A DNA stretch of 64,000 nt, taken from positions 410,059 through 474,058 of the forward strand of contig CAJJDN010000041.1 of assembly GCA_905182985.1 (NCBI GenBank). The letters run 5' to 3'. The notes below the pieces were generated by a model. That model had not been told where the DNA came from. It saw nothing but the letters and a program-made list of their open reading frames with translations, and searched no databases. Every line of letters starts with the position of its first letter. The stretch's first letter is position 1. The position numbers were made by a program, and so were the translations under genes. This document shows positions 46,686 to 59,631 of this stretch, piece by piece. The DNA is from Paramecium sonneborni. Lineage: Eukaryota; Ciliophora; Oligohymenophorea; Peniculida; Parameciidae.

Positions 46686-47710
46686 ATGAATAAATGCATT
46701 CAATGGATTAAACGCATTCTGAGTAAGTGCTTATCTATGATTCAATATTCGAAAATGAAAAATTTGGATCCGAATTATCAAATGCAATAGTTTAGTTAAG
46801 TTGAATTGAACTCAGACAAAGAAATGAAAAATAATTTGAAAGTTGAACTGAGAACAGAGAGTAAAAGAGGTTATATATTATAATATAGATTATGAAACTG
46901 AATTAGCTTCATAAGATTTAGAAAACTAAGTCTAATAATAGAATTAGAAATTATTGGAAAAATCCGAAGATATTGATGTCCATCATAATGAAATTGATTT
47001 AAGTCAAGCAAGAGAGTTTATCCAAAATATTCCTAATATAGAAATTTAAAATATTCAAATGTATACAGATATTGGGCTGTAGGCTGTTGAAATATTTAAA
47101 ACTTAACTTGATGAATATGAAGGTTATGAACTACTTGAAAATAATAAAGATGAATTTACTTTTTGGATAAGATATTATGAAACACCAGAAAAATTCTAAA
47201 TTACTTAAATGAGATACAAGTTCTCTCTCAACACTACTATTTAAAATTACCTTGCATTTATGAGAGACTTATAATTACAAAAGTAACTAGATTAATCAGT
47301 AGATTAATTTGAATCTCATTATTCAAGTTAAGAATTATAGATCAATTACTTGAGATATAAAAAAATACTTTTTATGGATCCAAGAGATTTTCTATATATT
47401 AAATACACAAAATTAATAAATGAAGATTAAGTAATTGAAATCAGTAAATCATTTGAAAATTAAAACTTTTAACCATTGTATATTTATAATTAAATATAGT
47501 GTTCCATCTACTAAGTCAACAATTCGTGCTATACTCTTATTGAGTGGAAATTTAATAACATAAGTAGAACCAAATAAAATAGAAATTTAAACATTTTCTG
47601 AATGCAATATGAAATTAAAATTGAAACCAGCCATGACTAAAACAGCTAGCAAAAATGAAATTAAGAAATTGATAAAAAAATATCGTGATCATTTTAATTC
47701 AATTTAATGA
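46686..47710 (+). CDS. START-domain lipid-binding protein, 327 aa
   Basis: The domain spans about residues 105-310: LQAVEIFKTQLDEYEGYELL, WIRYYETPEKFQITQMRYKF, then KKILFMDPRDFLYIKYTKL. The last phrase carries the START hallmark of a strand before DFxYxxxxxxL. Next come QVIEISKSFEN and, after an intron, PSTKSTIRAILLLSGNLITQ, ending in the C-terminal helix. START proteins bind sterols or phospholipids and often move them between membranes. Introns of 19 nt (GTTATATATTATAATATAG) and 22 nt leave 328 codons; the 19-nt one begins GTT and is unusually short. The N-terminal 80 residues are polar. Confidence 0.75.
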
Positions 47711-47882
47711 AATTTAAGTTATCATTAAAATTAATCACTATCAATCCTTTTTTTTTAAAGTCCTTCTTATTTATTTAAGGTTATAAATAGCTAAATTAAG
47801 GCTAAGATTTATATTTATCAATAACTTCTTTATAATTAGATTATTTGTATAATCATAACTTAATTAATTTTTTACTCGTTAA

Positions 47883-48453
47883 ATGAACTTAGATTAAGCA
47901 TTTACATTTGGTTAGGATTGTTATAATCAAGATTTAATAAATCCTTCAAAGCATCCTAAGATTAGTAAAAAATCACCATTTTATTCAATTGTTAAACCAA
48001 CTACGTATTTTTGTATAATAAATAAGATCTCAAAAAAATTATAGAATTAAGGATTCATCTGTATAAAAATTAGCTTAGACAATTTAAAAAAGTAATAATA
48101 AAGAGAATTATGAATCTCATTAATGTAATGTTGGATTACCAAAACATACACGTAATCCAACAGATCTTAATCTCATCAGATTTGACACATCACCAAATTC
48201 AAAAATAGAAATCTCGAATAATTCAAGAGGAAACAACTCATAATAAGATCATTAAAGAAGACTATCATTCAATACTCCAAATTAAACAATTAAAACTTCA
48301 TTACCTCCTGTTAATAATAATGAAAAATATAAAAAGATAGCTATTGCAATGAAAGAACTTATTTAAAAACAGAAGTACAGTTATGAAATTGGAGATTTTG
48401 AATAATTAGAGTTTATTTTTGAAAAGCTTAGTATACTATGTGAATAACTTTGA
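47883..48453 (+). CDS. Hypothetical protein, 182 aa
   Basis: Two exons around a 22-nt intron (GTATTTTTGTATAATAAATAAG) give 183 codons. Mostly S/N/Q-rich and probably disordered (NPTDLNLIRFDTSPNSK, SLPPVNNNEKYKK), ending in a short amphipathic helix (FEQLEFIFEKLSILCEQL). No recognised domain. Confidence 0.65.
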
Positions 48454-48493
48454 TATATAAATTAATTAATTTTAAAACAAAATATAATAAACT

Positions 48494-49057
48494 ATGCATA
48501 ATTTGCATCAAAATTATTCAGATTACTATCAACATGTTATTGAATTTTGAAATTTAGAATCCTATCCCTTCATGTATAACATTTTATAATGATTCCATTC
48601 TTAATAGAAAATTATTATACTTTTCAGATAAGAATTTTCATTCTTTTTATTATGCTTTTAAAAAGAATTTTGCTCATATTCTTAAAAACCTGAAGATGAA
48701 ATCATTCATACTCTTTTAAGAATAAATTTATCTGAACTTCCTGAAATTAATAAGAAACTTAGTTTTCTCAAATGCTATAGAAAGCTTTATTTTACAAAAT
48801 TTTCTATGAAATTTAATCAAAGATTTACTAAAAGAATTTCTAATCTAATCACAGAATTAAACATATCAAAAAATGAAAAATTCTATTTACATTAATCCAA
48901 AATTCTTTTTTAATTAATATAAACGACTAAATTGGTAATAAAATGTATTCAAGTAAAATAAATAGGATCACATAAATAATTAAGATTTTAAGCATAATTT
49001 CAAAAAGAAAAAAATAAACTGTAAATTATTTTTTATTTATTTTATAAATAACTATGA
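48494..49057 (+). CDS. Hypothetical protein, about 180 aa, with apparent frameshift
   Basis: After a 22-nt intron (GTTATTGAATTTTGAAATTTAG) the frame reads CITFYNDSILNRKLL and FHSFYYAFKKNFAHILK. From about 48692 the coding signal moves to another frame (PEDEIIHTLLRINLSELPEI, KLYFTKFSMKFNQRF) and runs to TGA at 49055. Adding one A to the AAAAA run of CTTAAAAACCTG joins both halves into 181 codons. No GT...AG pair can do it. Sequencing error in a homopolymer or a real mutation are both possible. Family unknown. Confidence 0.5.
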
Positions 49058-49497
49058 AAATATCTAAATAGAAATGATAATGAAAGAATAGTTAGGTAAA
49101 CATATTTAAATTACCAATATTTAATTTGAATGCTTCGAGATAAATCAATATAAAACATCAATAAATAGGTATGAGTTTAAAGTAGGCCTATTGTTTGAAT
49201 ATAAAATTGAATATTTTTATTATAATTAGAAATTCAAAAAGAACTCTGAGAAAAATAGGCCTTACATTAATAAGATCGGATAAAACCTTAATTGTTATCA
49301 CTTATTGATTTTTAGATCCTATAAATATCTTACTTTTTATCTAAATTTTTAAGCTTTTATCATGAGATTATAGAATTATGATTCTGTTTGAAATTTTCTC
49401 TAACATACATAATCATTGAAGAAAAATTTATATATGATGTTAATTTAATTTATAAATTTTAGTTGATTTATTCAATAAATTATAAAATTAACGACAT
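49058..49497. other. Intergenic with an imperfect inverted repeat
   Basis: No gene. GTAGGCCTATT (ends at 49192) and AATAGGCCTTAC (starts at 49254) are inverted copies separated by about 60 nt, able to form a stem of 11-12 bp with one bulge. GC-containing palindromes are rare in this DNA. I cannot tell a structured RNA from chance. Confidence 0.35.
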
Positions 49498-50478
49498 ATG
49501 AGTACTGCTGCTGAAAAAATAAGTGATCTCTTCAATGTTTCATTAAATGAACTTGAAACGAACATTGTTGCAAGCGCTGTCAAATTCAATTCATAACCTT
49601 AGCGTTTGCTTGATGTATAAATTTCTAACAAATTTCTTAGGAATTATAATAATCAGTGATGGATTTCAAGTCTAAATTTTATGAATCTTTGCATAACTTA
49701 TTACAATTTATTGCTTAAGTTAATAATGGCAAAGACATATTAAAAATAGCCCAATAAGTTGAAACTCACATAACAAAATTCAAATAATAATAACTTCTTG
49801 TATAGATGAAAGTAGTACTAAATAGCAAATTAAAAGCATTATTGGAAACATTTGGTGGAGAAAATTAACAAAAATTTGAAGTAATCGTTTTTCTTAATTA
49901 TAGGTATAAAATTAAATTAAGCATCTTAAAGATTCATTATTAAAGATTGAAACAACTCTAATGGAATAATAATAACTTACATCTACACCATAATAACATT
50001 TTATAACACCATATCCAAAAAAAAATTTTATTACAGCTTCATCATAAGATATCTTAACTCCTAATTTGAGTGATGAAGCAGAAATGAGAGGAAGAGGTTT
50101 CTTTATAACTCCTGAAAATAGATAATAATAACCTAGATAATTTGATCATTCATAATAATAATATTCATCAAATGAAAGTTATTCTGTTTAATAAAATAAG
50201 ACATTAAATTCTTTCGACAAAGAAAAATCAGAAGATAAAACAGATCTTTAAAGCCCATTTTTTGGCTTATAATAAGATCATCACTAATAACCAAAAATAT
50301 TTTAAAATGAAATTATGAATGATTATTTGTAAAGAGTTCCTTTAGATTAAGGATCATAAGAATCTCAATTATTAGATGAAAATAATTAAAACTATCATCT
50401 AGAATAAATTAATAAAATAAATTAACAATAATAGCAGTAATAATAATAATTGTAATAGTAATAATAATCATAATAATC

Positions 50479-50535
<57 letters not shown>

Positions 50536-51061
50536 GTAATAATAATTATAATAATAATCCAATAAAAACTTAAACAAATAAGGATAAACTTAAAAATAAT
50601 AAACTTAATGGCAAAATTTGCAACTTTAATAAACTTTCTAACATATAGATTCGTTATAAACAACAAGAACTGAATAATTTGAAACTTAAGCAAGAGTATC
50701 AACACCTAAAGAAAATCAAGTCTAAACTCGAAATTAATCAGTTGAACCAAATATTAGAGAGATCTCGTAATCACCTAATGGAAAAAGACTGATCTAAACT
50801 TCTAAATCAAAGGAACCATTTTCTAGATGTAGATCATCATTAGAAACAACAAATTTACTCCATAAATTAAATTCTGTTGAGGCCTCCAAGCCTACTAATA
50901 AATTAAATAAATCAAAATCCAATAAAGAAAATTAATCTTAACCTATTGTAAAATGTTCAAAACCTACTAAACCTTAAATTACAGTTTCCAAACAAAAAAA
51001 TTAAATCGTTACTAAACCTCAGTCATAGATAAATTTAGTTAAAAAACAAAAGTCCAATTGA
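49498..51061 (+). CDS. Polyglutamine-rich protein with N-terminal helical domain, 504 aa
   Basis: The first 150 residues are helical (AAEKISDLFNVSLNELETNI, FYESLHNLLQFIAQVNNGKD, MKVVLNSKLKALLETFGGEN). Then come threonine/proline-containing linkers (FITPYPKKNFITAS) and a tract of about 45 residues, nearly all glutamine, encoded by TAA/TAG repeats (50422-50558). A basic S/P/K-rich tail follows (SVEASKPTNKLNKSKSN). Introns of 26 nt and 23 nt leave 505 codons. No family recognised. A structural or RNP-type role could be guessed from composition only. Confidence 0.75.
50422..50558 (+). repeat. TAA/TAG microsatellite encoding polyglutamine
   Basis: Long run of TAA with scattered TAG, CAG, TTG and TCA codons, in frame within the gene at 49498. 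In the standard code the antisense strand reads as polyisoleucine, which produces a false ORF. Confidence 0.9.
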
Positions 51062-51331
51062 GTCATTCGTTAATTGTTTAGTATATATTATGGCTAAAAA
51101 TTATATTATTTTTGATAACTTAATGAGGTGTTGATGTTTTTTGTTTTAATTTCTAATTATTTATAATTTATATAATTTTGAAAAATAAAAAAAACTTCCT
51201 AATATTAATATTTACCATACAAACATTTATTTTAAAATCAATTTTTATGTTCTTTTCTTTTTCTAATTATATATATATACAGTAATATATTCTATTTACA
51301 TATTTTTAGAATCTTGCAAAAAAAATAAAAA

Positions 51332-51753
51332 TCAATTAGGTTTTTAAACTTCATAGATAATTTCAATAATTTCTTCTGTTTGAATGATTTTTGGTTGACC
51401 TGTCACTGCCTTGGGTAGGTTTATTCTTTGGGAAAATAAATAATATTCAATTTAATTTTCTCTTCCAATTTCTTAAATAAGACCTGTTATCTCTAAAACT
51501 TGTTATTATTAAAAAACACAAAACTTTAATTCACTAGCTATTTTTTTTTTAAATTTCTAAGCTTAGAGTTTAATCCATACAGTTCGATGATCATATTTTG
51601 ATGAAGCTTTTGGTTAATAATTTAAATACAAACAAACTCTTAATTACACTAGACTTTGCTTAATTCTTGGTTCAAAATTTTGTTCTCTTCCCTTAATTTC
51701 TCGTTTTCTATTTCTTAATCATTTATTTCTTAATTTCTATCATCATTTTTCAT
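51332..51753 (-). CDS. Hypothetical protein with short coiled coil, 132 aa
   Basis: An N-terminal coiled coil (EINDQEIENEKLREENKILN) is followed, after a 23-nt intron (GTATTTAAATTATTAACCAAAAG), by an ordered, possibly beta-rich region. That region reads KYDHRTVWIKLQAQKFKKKI, LKFCVFQQQVLEITGLIQEI and FSQRINLPKAVTGQPKIIQ. 133 codons exactly. I do not recognise the family. It is divergent from the next gene, 77 bp apart. Confidence 0.7.
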
Positions 51754-51830
51754 TTTAATAATTTATATGCTACCTAATTTAATTAAACCGGACATAAAAC
51801 CAAGATCATATTCACTTAATGTAGATTAAT

Positions 51831-53186
51831 ATGGAATAAAGTAAAAAGCAAAGAGAAATACTTCGCACTACTCTTATAAAATTGTAGAAAAACTTCACTC
51901 TTAGCCTTCATCATATTGGTAAATAAAAATAGTTCCTTAAAAAGAAAAATTAGGTTCATTAATAATAATAATTGGAAATGTAGAGGCTTTTTTAAAAGAG
52001 ATAGCTTCTAATCATAAATATTAATAATTTCTAAAGTTCAAAGATTTTCTCAATGAAAAATAGGTTACTTAATTTTTTAATTACATGTCAAATTTTCTTA
52101 TAAATTTATAGAGCTCATTATTTGAACATCATTATTGTACTTTCTAATTAAATCAAAAAGTAGTTGATATTGAAACTGCTGACAGTAAAACAGTTTATGA
52201 AGTAATTACAGAATTTTTGCATCGAAATTAATAACATCCTGAAAATCTATACATATATGGAGGAGATTTTTAATTAGTACATAAATCAGGATTTCGATAA
52301 ATTATATATATTTCTGGATAAAGGATAGAAAAATAAATCAACAAAGATATTAAAATCAATGATAAAGTATTTCGATTTAGAACTTAAATATAAAGTTAAT
52401 TGAATGATACTAACTCAGATGATATTCTAATTGATCATAAACTTTATTAAATTGGTATGCATAAGAAAAACAAAGAGATTAAATAATATTTATAATAATA
52501 GAATATTGAGAAAAGAGAGTTTAATAAATAAAGTATGACTCATTATATTTTATCTAGGTAAATCTAAGGAATTACAAATAAAAAAGATTAGTAGTGCTTA
52601 AAAGGAAAAAAAAGTAGATTTAGCTTAAGAATTACCATAAATTTGTGATTAAATTTTTGAAAAATTTAAAAGATTATTTTAAATAGAATATGTAAATGTA
52701 GATAGAGATGTATTTTCATAATTTTTATTGCTTTGTGAGTTAAGTATATATTATTCAAAAAATTTAACATTATAATAATAAATAGTAAGATTGAATGAAG
52801 ACAATGAGAAATTTAAATTACTAGTTAATAATGTACTTTATTTTGAATTCAAGATATTAAAGAGTATGAATCTAAATTTATAAAAACTATAAAATAGTGT
52901 AACACAAGCATTATTGAAATTTATAAATCAAGATACAAAATGTTAAGAAGTAATTAACAAAATTTACTGGAATGCATTTTTGAGATTTAAGACATTTTAC
53001 ATAGATTAAAATTGGACAACCAGCGATTTTCGTTACTTTTTATTACTTCTTAATGAAGAATCACCATTAACTTTATAGACCTATTTGTAACTTCCACTTA
53101 GAGAATTATCAAAGACAATTTTCTCACTAAATGAAGACTTGCTCTAATAGATAGTGTGGTAAATATTATTTACTAAATAATTATGA
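51831..53186 (+). CDS. Hypothetical helical protein, 431 aa
   Basis: Unrecognised. The N-terminal part has an ordered segment (LGSLIIIIGNVEAFLKEIAS) and a beta-like region (PENLYIYGGDFQLVHKSGFR, INDKVFRFRTQ). The C-terminal half is long-helical (ICDQIFEKFKRLFQIEYVNV, LTLQQQIVRLNEDNEKFKLL) and ends in a leucine-rich bundle. Introns are 26 nt and 34 nt; the second (GTAAATCTAAGG...AGATTAG) is the longest I accept, chosen because only it keeps frame into SSSAQKEKKVDLAQELPQI. 432 codons. Confidence 0.72.
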
Positions 53187-53285
53187 TTATAACAAAAGTC
53201 AACTTATTTTTTACTACGCATTAATATAATCATTAATAGCTATCGTTTTATTATTTCAAATCTAGTTATTAAAAAATTATTACTA

Positions 53286-53603
53286 ATGATTTCTCAATCT
53301 CCTGGATTCAAGTTGTCTCCTATGACTCCTTTAAGTATTCATCACAAAATAGAAATCTTTGAAGATGAACCAGATGACTTAGAATTGGAACATTCTAAAA
53401 TATCCTTTAATGAAAATCTAATAGTGTGTACATACAAACCCTGCTAGAGTGTTACTATGATAAAAAATACAATTTTAAAATTGAAAGGAGAGCCTAATAC
53501 TAATTGGGTTAATCCCTGCTTAAAAAATGAAGAAAGAAAGAGATAAACATCTATATTGAGATATTCATAATCTCCAACTAGAATCTCATCAATTTTCATA
53601 TGA
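53286..53603 (+). CDS. Small hypothetical protein, 105 aa
   Basis: Single exon, 106 codons. The opening FKLSPMTPLSIHHKIEIFED is followed by an acidic stretch (EDEPDDLELEH), a pair of cysteines (VCTYKPCQS) and a serine-rich end with basic residues (SILRYSQSPTRISSIFI). S/T-P pairs suggest a phosphorylated regulatory peptide, but nothing identifies it. Confidence 0.6.
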
Positions 53604-54466
53604 ATTTTCTTTATATGTATACTTTATTATAACTGTAATTATTAAAAAACTCACTTCATATTGAATTCAAAAGAAAAAGCAATAAATCAAGTTATCATGT
53701 TTAAACTAAATCCTATAATTATAATCAATCTTGCTATAATAATTTAATAATGATCATAAATTATAATTTGTTTATTTATAAATTAATTCAAATCTCATTA
53801 ATGGTAATTTAAGAACCTCAAGGTGCTTTGAAATTGGAATTAAATTATTATCTAATCTAAACATTTAGTTATTTTCATTCTTTTTATTATCATTTATTTT
53901 ACTCTTAAATTAATTTTTAAACCTTTATTTTTCTAAAATCATATAACTATGTAATGTTTCTAAGATCTATCAAATTGACGAGAGCTTTTTCATACATTTA
54001 TTAGTTGTAGAAAAATATGTAAATAAGAACTTATGAATCAAGCTATTCTTTCAAAATTTTAATACATATTTTTTTATAAAAATTTTTCTTCCAGAATTAA
54101 AATAATTTGCGTTCAAATAACTTTAAATTAAAAATTAGTTAATTATAATTTTTTATTTAATATTTTTTACTATAAATCTAATTATGAGATAATGGACTAA
54201 AAGGCTTTTAATATAATTTAAAGAAATATAACTCAAAAAGAATAATATAAAATATTAAAGTACGTATCAAATTTTATATAATTATGAATACTAAATACTG
54301 AAAAGATTTGAAAAAAAAACTGAAAAATCAAAGTTTCAATTTTTTTAATATGTTAGACAAAATAGGCATAAAGGATTAGTTACAACAATAGAAATTTATT
54401 TAAAATTCCTTATAAAATTTGAAAGGTAGAAGCAAATTTGGAATATTATTTTTTACAATTTTGATT
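53604..54466. other. Intergenic, nothing recognised
   Basis: AT-rich and without coding-like stretches in code 6 on either strand. No repeat, hairpin or RNA gene seen. Confidence 0.5.
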
Positions 54467-54922
<456 letters not shown>

Positions 54923-54951
54923 TTATTATAACAATTAATATAATATAACTT

Positions 54952-55706
54952 ATGTAGGGGGCAAGGTTTGTAGAGACTAATTTGGTATAGAAAATGTTGA
55001 GAAATCAAAATTATGATTATCACAAAAGGAAATTAGATGAAATTTAATCGGAGTAATGATTTTTTAATATGGTAATAGTAAGAAAGCAAGGTATGCTTTT
55101 AAGGATTTACCTATTTTAAGTAAAACATAACAAATTAAAGAGTAATCTTCTAGATTTTAGAAATCAGAATAAAGAAAAAGAATAGATGAATAAAATTAAT
55201 ATCTCAGTTCACATATAATTGAAATATAAGAAGGTAAGAACTCTTAATTCAGATCAATTTGGACCGTTTAAAATTTAAGAGAGAAAGCATATGTAAGCGA
55301 TTTCAAGAATCTTTTTAGGCTGACACTTCTTAATGGTGTGAAAATACTTTAGGTAAAAGACTTCATTCCCCTTTAAGAAGGAAATAATAGTAAAAGATAG
55401 ATGAAGAAAATTAAGAGCTACAAAAAAGGCTTTAATTAACGAAATAAATCTTATTAGAAAAGTAACAAGAATAAATATCTAAATATGAAAAGCTTCGGGA
55501 TCATATGACGAGAGTATTAAAGACATATTTACTAGATTAAAACTAAAGGACCTAATTCTCCTATGATGAGTACTTAATTTCCATCAGTAAAGAGTAAAAG
55601 TACAATACAATTTATGAACAAACCATAATAATCTGATTCAATAATATAGAACAGTAATTTGTTAAAGTCTGATATCAATTTAAGCAAAATATCGAAAATA
55701 ATATGA
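54952..55706 (+). CDS. Hypothetical coiled-coil protein, 226 aa
   Basis: Basic N-terminus (KKARYAFKDLPILSKTQQIK), then ENTLGKRLHSPLRRK and a coiled coil (EENQELQKRLQLTKQILLEK). An S/N/P-rich tail follows (GPNSPMMSTQFPSVKSKST). Introns of 26, 26 and 22 nt (the last GTATTAAAGACATATTTACTAG) leave 227 codons. A tempting 19-nt intron at GTAAGAACTC was rejected because it breaks frame with the coiled coil. No domain identified. Confidence 0.7.
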
Positions 55707-55768
55707 ATTATGTTTCTATTCGATTATTAATATAATTTATTTATATATATCTTTGAACATTATAATCA

Positions 55769-58700
55769 ATGAGTGGATTCACACATTATAGGATAGAAAC
55801 TACTGAATAAAGAGGAGAAGGGTTTCCTTCTTAGAGAAACTTATAATAATAATATGGGAACACATAAATGAGGTGAATAATTAAAATATTTCATAGAAAT
55901 GACGAATATCGAATTTAGGTCATTCCTCCAAATACAGAATAAATTGTGGTAACTGATTAGGCCTCATTTTAGAAAATAATTGAAGCAAAAGAAAGAGGTA
56001 AATTAATTCGTTATAAATTAAGAAATAACAAATCTTCGGGAAAGTGTAAAGTCGTTAAATAATCAAATATAAGATTAATTGAAGGAATTGGAGATATGGA
56101 AGAACAAATGCAGATAACTTCAATCTGAAAAAGGTCAAAGTCGAATAACGATGACAGGATAATAATAAAACGATTGGGAATTATAGTAGTTGAGAGAAGA
56201 AGTTAATAGATTAAAATAAGAGAACAATGATTATAAATTTAAATTAGAGAAAAATGTGAGTATGGGTTAAAATGATTTGGAAGTGAATAAATTGAAACAA
56301 TAAATAAAATCACTAGAAGAATAGCTTAGATCTAAATCTTATACTTAGATAACATCTTTTAATAGTAATAATACATAGGAAATCAATTAGTTAAAAGATT
56401 AAATTAGGGCACTTTAACAAGAAAATGAAGATCTTGTTAAAGCAAAGAACTTACTCAGTTAATAATTTTAGTAATCTTAAATATAATGGTAACAGAGTAC
56501 TTTTAGAAATAATTAAAATTTTGATACAGATTAATCTAAGTTAATATAAAATGAGAGAGATGATTTAAGAAGAAAGCTTAAGGTATTGGAGGATCGAATA
56601 GCAGAATTGTAATAAGAAAACTAAAGATTAAATTTTAATTGTGATTCTTACATTTAAGAAATATAATAATATCAATTGAAATTCAATTCAAAAACCCAAA
56701 ATACTGAAATAGAAGGATATTTGAAAAGGATTTCTGCATTATAACATGAGATATTGGTTTGGTAGGATAGATACAAAGCCAAAGAGGTCTAAGAATTATC
56801 ATATGCATAGGAATAGAGGACAGTTTAAAAGGACAATTAAATTCTGTTTTTGTAAGAGAGAATTAAATAATATGAAGCCTAAATGGATTAATTAAGATTT
56901 GAATTAGATAAATATAGAAAAGATTATGATGGATAAAAAGGCAATAATTATGATGGTAGAAGAACGGATTCAGGTGAGGTGGAGAGTTTAAAAAGAAAGA
57001 TTGCAGAAATGGAATCAGATATTTAGATATTAATTGCTGATCTCTAAGAAAGAGATTAAAGAATAAGTATAACATAGAATGAATATGAGGAGGAAATTAG
57101 AATTTTAAAAAGCTAGAGTTAAGGGCAATATTAAAATGAAATTAATAAATTACGAGAAGAAAAGGAAAAATACAGATTGGATTATGAAAGAATATCAAAT
57201 GACTATATGAATGTTTAAAGATAAAGTGAACAATATAAGAATAATTCTTATGAAGTAGATATCTTAAAATAGAGAATAGTTGAACTTTAATCATAAATTA
57301 GAGATACTACAAATTAATACTAGTCTCTATAAAGTTAACATTCTTAATTGTAAATTCAATTTTAAAATTAACAGTAATCATAATAATCTTCATTTTAAAT
57401 TAATAACTTGAGAGAAGATTATTCAAAATTATAATCTTAATTCAATTTATTATAATAAGAAAATATCCAATTAAAATAATAGAGACAATAAATTGATAGC
57501 AATTCATATTAATTTAAAAATATGTAAAGTGATTATCAAGCTCTTTAAGATAGATATAATCAGTCATTGAATGAAATTTAATAACTAAATGATTAGTTAC
57601 GTAAATATAGAAGTGATTATGATTCTTTGAATTAAAATTATATTTAATTTTAGAGAGATAGTGAAATTAAGTTTTCACAAACAAATAATAAGGAAATAGA
57701 TATAATGAGATCTAAAATTTAGTAATATGAACAATAAATTTAACAATTGAGAAATTAATAGTAAAACTAAGAAAGTTAATTAGAATAGTAATTTAAGGAG
57801 AGATTGAGAGTTGAGATGTATTAAATTGAGTAAAAATTGAATAACTAGAGTTAGATGGAAGTGTAGTAATTATAAAATTAATATAATTATTTGAAAACAT
57901 AATATGATTAATTGTAAAATAGATATTAAGAATAAACAAGGGAAATAATGGTTGTTAAAGAAAAATCTACAAGGGAAAGTTAATTTGAATCTTAAAACTT
58001 AAAGGAATAGATATAATAATATAAATAAGTTAATATGTAATAGAATTAAGAGATTTAAAATTTGAAAGATTAAATTTAAAAATATAGAATAGAAATTGAA
58101 TAAGTTGGTTAAAAGAATATGATGATTTAGAGAGAAAAAGAGATGAATTAATAAAATTTAGAAGAAGTTGAAAAGTTAATGGCTAGAATAAGAGAGTAGG
58201 ATTTCATAACTTAATAAAAAAGTCAATAAATAAATTAATTATAGATGGATCTTAGAAATTAAGAAATTCGAATAAAAAATGAGTTGGAATAATAATTTGT
58301 TTCTAGATTGATGATTGAGAGATAAAATTTAGAGAGTAAATTGTAAACATAAAGTTCAGCTGAAACTTAAAATCTTTAATACTAATTAAAATCTTTGTAG
58401 TAGGAATTGAATTAATATCAATAAAGATATTAACAAATGGAATAATAATTTAATTAATCAAAATTAGAGATTAATTAAATTAGATCTTAGTAGTCAAATG
58501 TGAATTAAGATTAAGTGAAGAAATGGTAAATTAGAATAACTGAATTAGAGCATGAAAATTAAACTCTGAATATTGAGATTGAAAGATAGAAAAATATTAG
58601 GAAAGACTAAGAAAATAAAATTTAAAAATTGATAGAAAACATAACTGAATTGGAATCAAGAATGCATATATTGGAATAAGAAAATGCAAGATTGGAGACT

Positions 58701-59109
58701 AAAATGAAAAAATAAATAATAATTGATAAACCAAGTGATTAATATATTGTTAATTAACTTTTGGGATAAGCAAGTTCTTAGTCTAAATCAAACTTAATTA
58801 CAAACACAATAAATGTTTAAAATGTTTAAGGTACTGGTATAGTAACTAGATAATCTGGAATGAACTAGATAAATTAAGTTCCTTCATCATATAATTAATA
58901 TTATGATTAGTAAAGATTATAATCATAGAATGAAATAAGGCAATCTCAATTTTCTTAGAGAATGTAAAGTCCATAGCCTCAAGTTTCAAATTATCTGAGT
59001 CCAGATAAGAAGTAAGAATTAATAATTATTATTAATTAGATTCTAACCTCAAAAGATGACAACTACAAAGAGTGTAAAATAGGCAATAATGTCATAATCG
59101 AATTAATGA
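55769..59109 (+). CDS. Giant coiled-coil protein, 1,087 aa
   Basis: Almost entirely coiled coil. After about 65 residues of globular-like N-terminus (YRIQVIPPNTEQIVVTDQAS), heptads rich in E, Q, N, L and I run from about residue 75 to 960. Examples are LREEVNRLKQENNDYKFKLE and LKRKIAEMESDIQILIADLQ. A serine/glutamine-rich tail follows, ending in a lysine/threonine-rich peptide. Glutamine is mostly TAA/TAG. Introns of 24 and 25 nt at the 5' end and 28 nt near the 3' end leave 1,088 codons. Such proteins build basal-body, striated-fibre or centrosomal scaffolds, but there is no family-specific motif. Confidence 0.85.
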
Positions 59110-59154
59110 ATGAAGAATTTTATATAATAATATTTATTTTTAATAAAATGATTA

Positions 59155-59616
59155 TCATTAACTTAATGGTTCACTAAATTTATGCTTTAATAGAAAGTTA
59201 GAATTGTATTTATGAAGTGTAAAAAAAGAGTAAAATGAATCAGTTGTTGATTGGGTTTTAGTTTTCTATCCATAAGATCTATTAGTGGTGAGAGGTTAGA
59301 TATGAAGGAAGGTACAAAGTTATTAATTTTTTGGAATTTTGAGTGAAGGTTTAATTAATTACTTGTTTTTATTATCTCTATCTAATAGAGGTTTTTTAAG
59401 TAATTGTCCAAGAGAATTCCTTTCATTGAGGAAAGGAACAAAAACTTCTTGGTTCTTAATTAGATTATTAATTGGATGTGAAGGTTAATTTATACTATCT
59501 TGTATTAAAGCCTTCTTTATTAACTTATTCTATTGATTGCGAGGTTTTTTGAGGAGATGGGATTTTTAATAGTAGATAGTTTGATTCTTCAATAAATCAT
59601 TAATTTATGCACTCAT
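59155..59616 (-). CDS. Hypothetical basic protein, 153 aa
   Basis: Single frame of 154 codons, lysine/asparagine-rich (KSHLLKKPRNQQNKLIKKAL, NSLGQLLKKPLLDRDNK), probably disordered and nucleic-acid-like in charge. It starts only 15 bp after the UFD1 stop on the same strand and could be read from the same transcription unit. Its stop is 45 bp from the convergent stop of the coiled-coil gene. An intron in the 3' half cannot be excluded. Confidence 0.6.
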
Positions 59617-59631
59617 TATATTAAATTAATA

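Noticed and set aside
50409..50705. Minus-strand frame with polyisoleucine
   Set aside because: Antisense reading of the TAA/TAG polyglutamine repeat of the 49498 gene.
55240..55262. 19-nt intron GTAAGAACTCTTAATTCAG in the 54952 gene
   Set aside because: Using it together with the needed 26-nt intron puts the downstream coiled coil out of frame; leaving it unspliced gives exact codon arithmetic.
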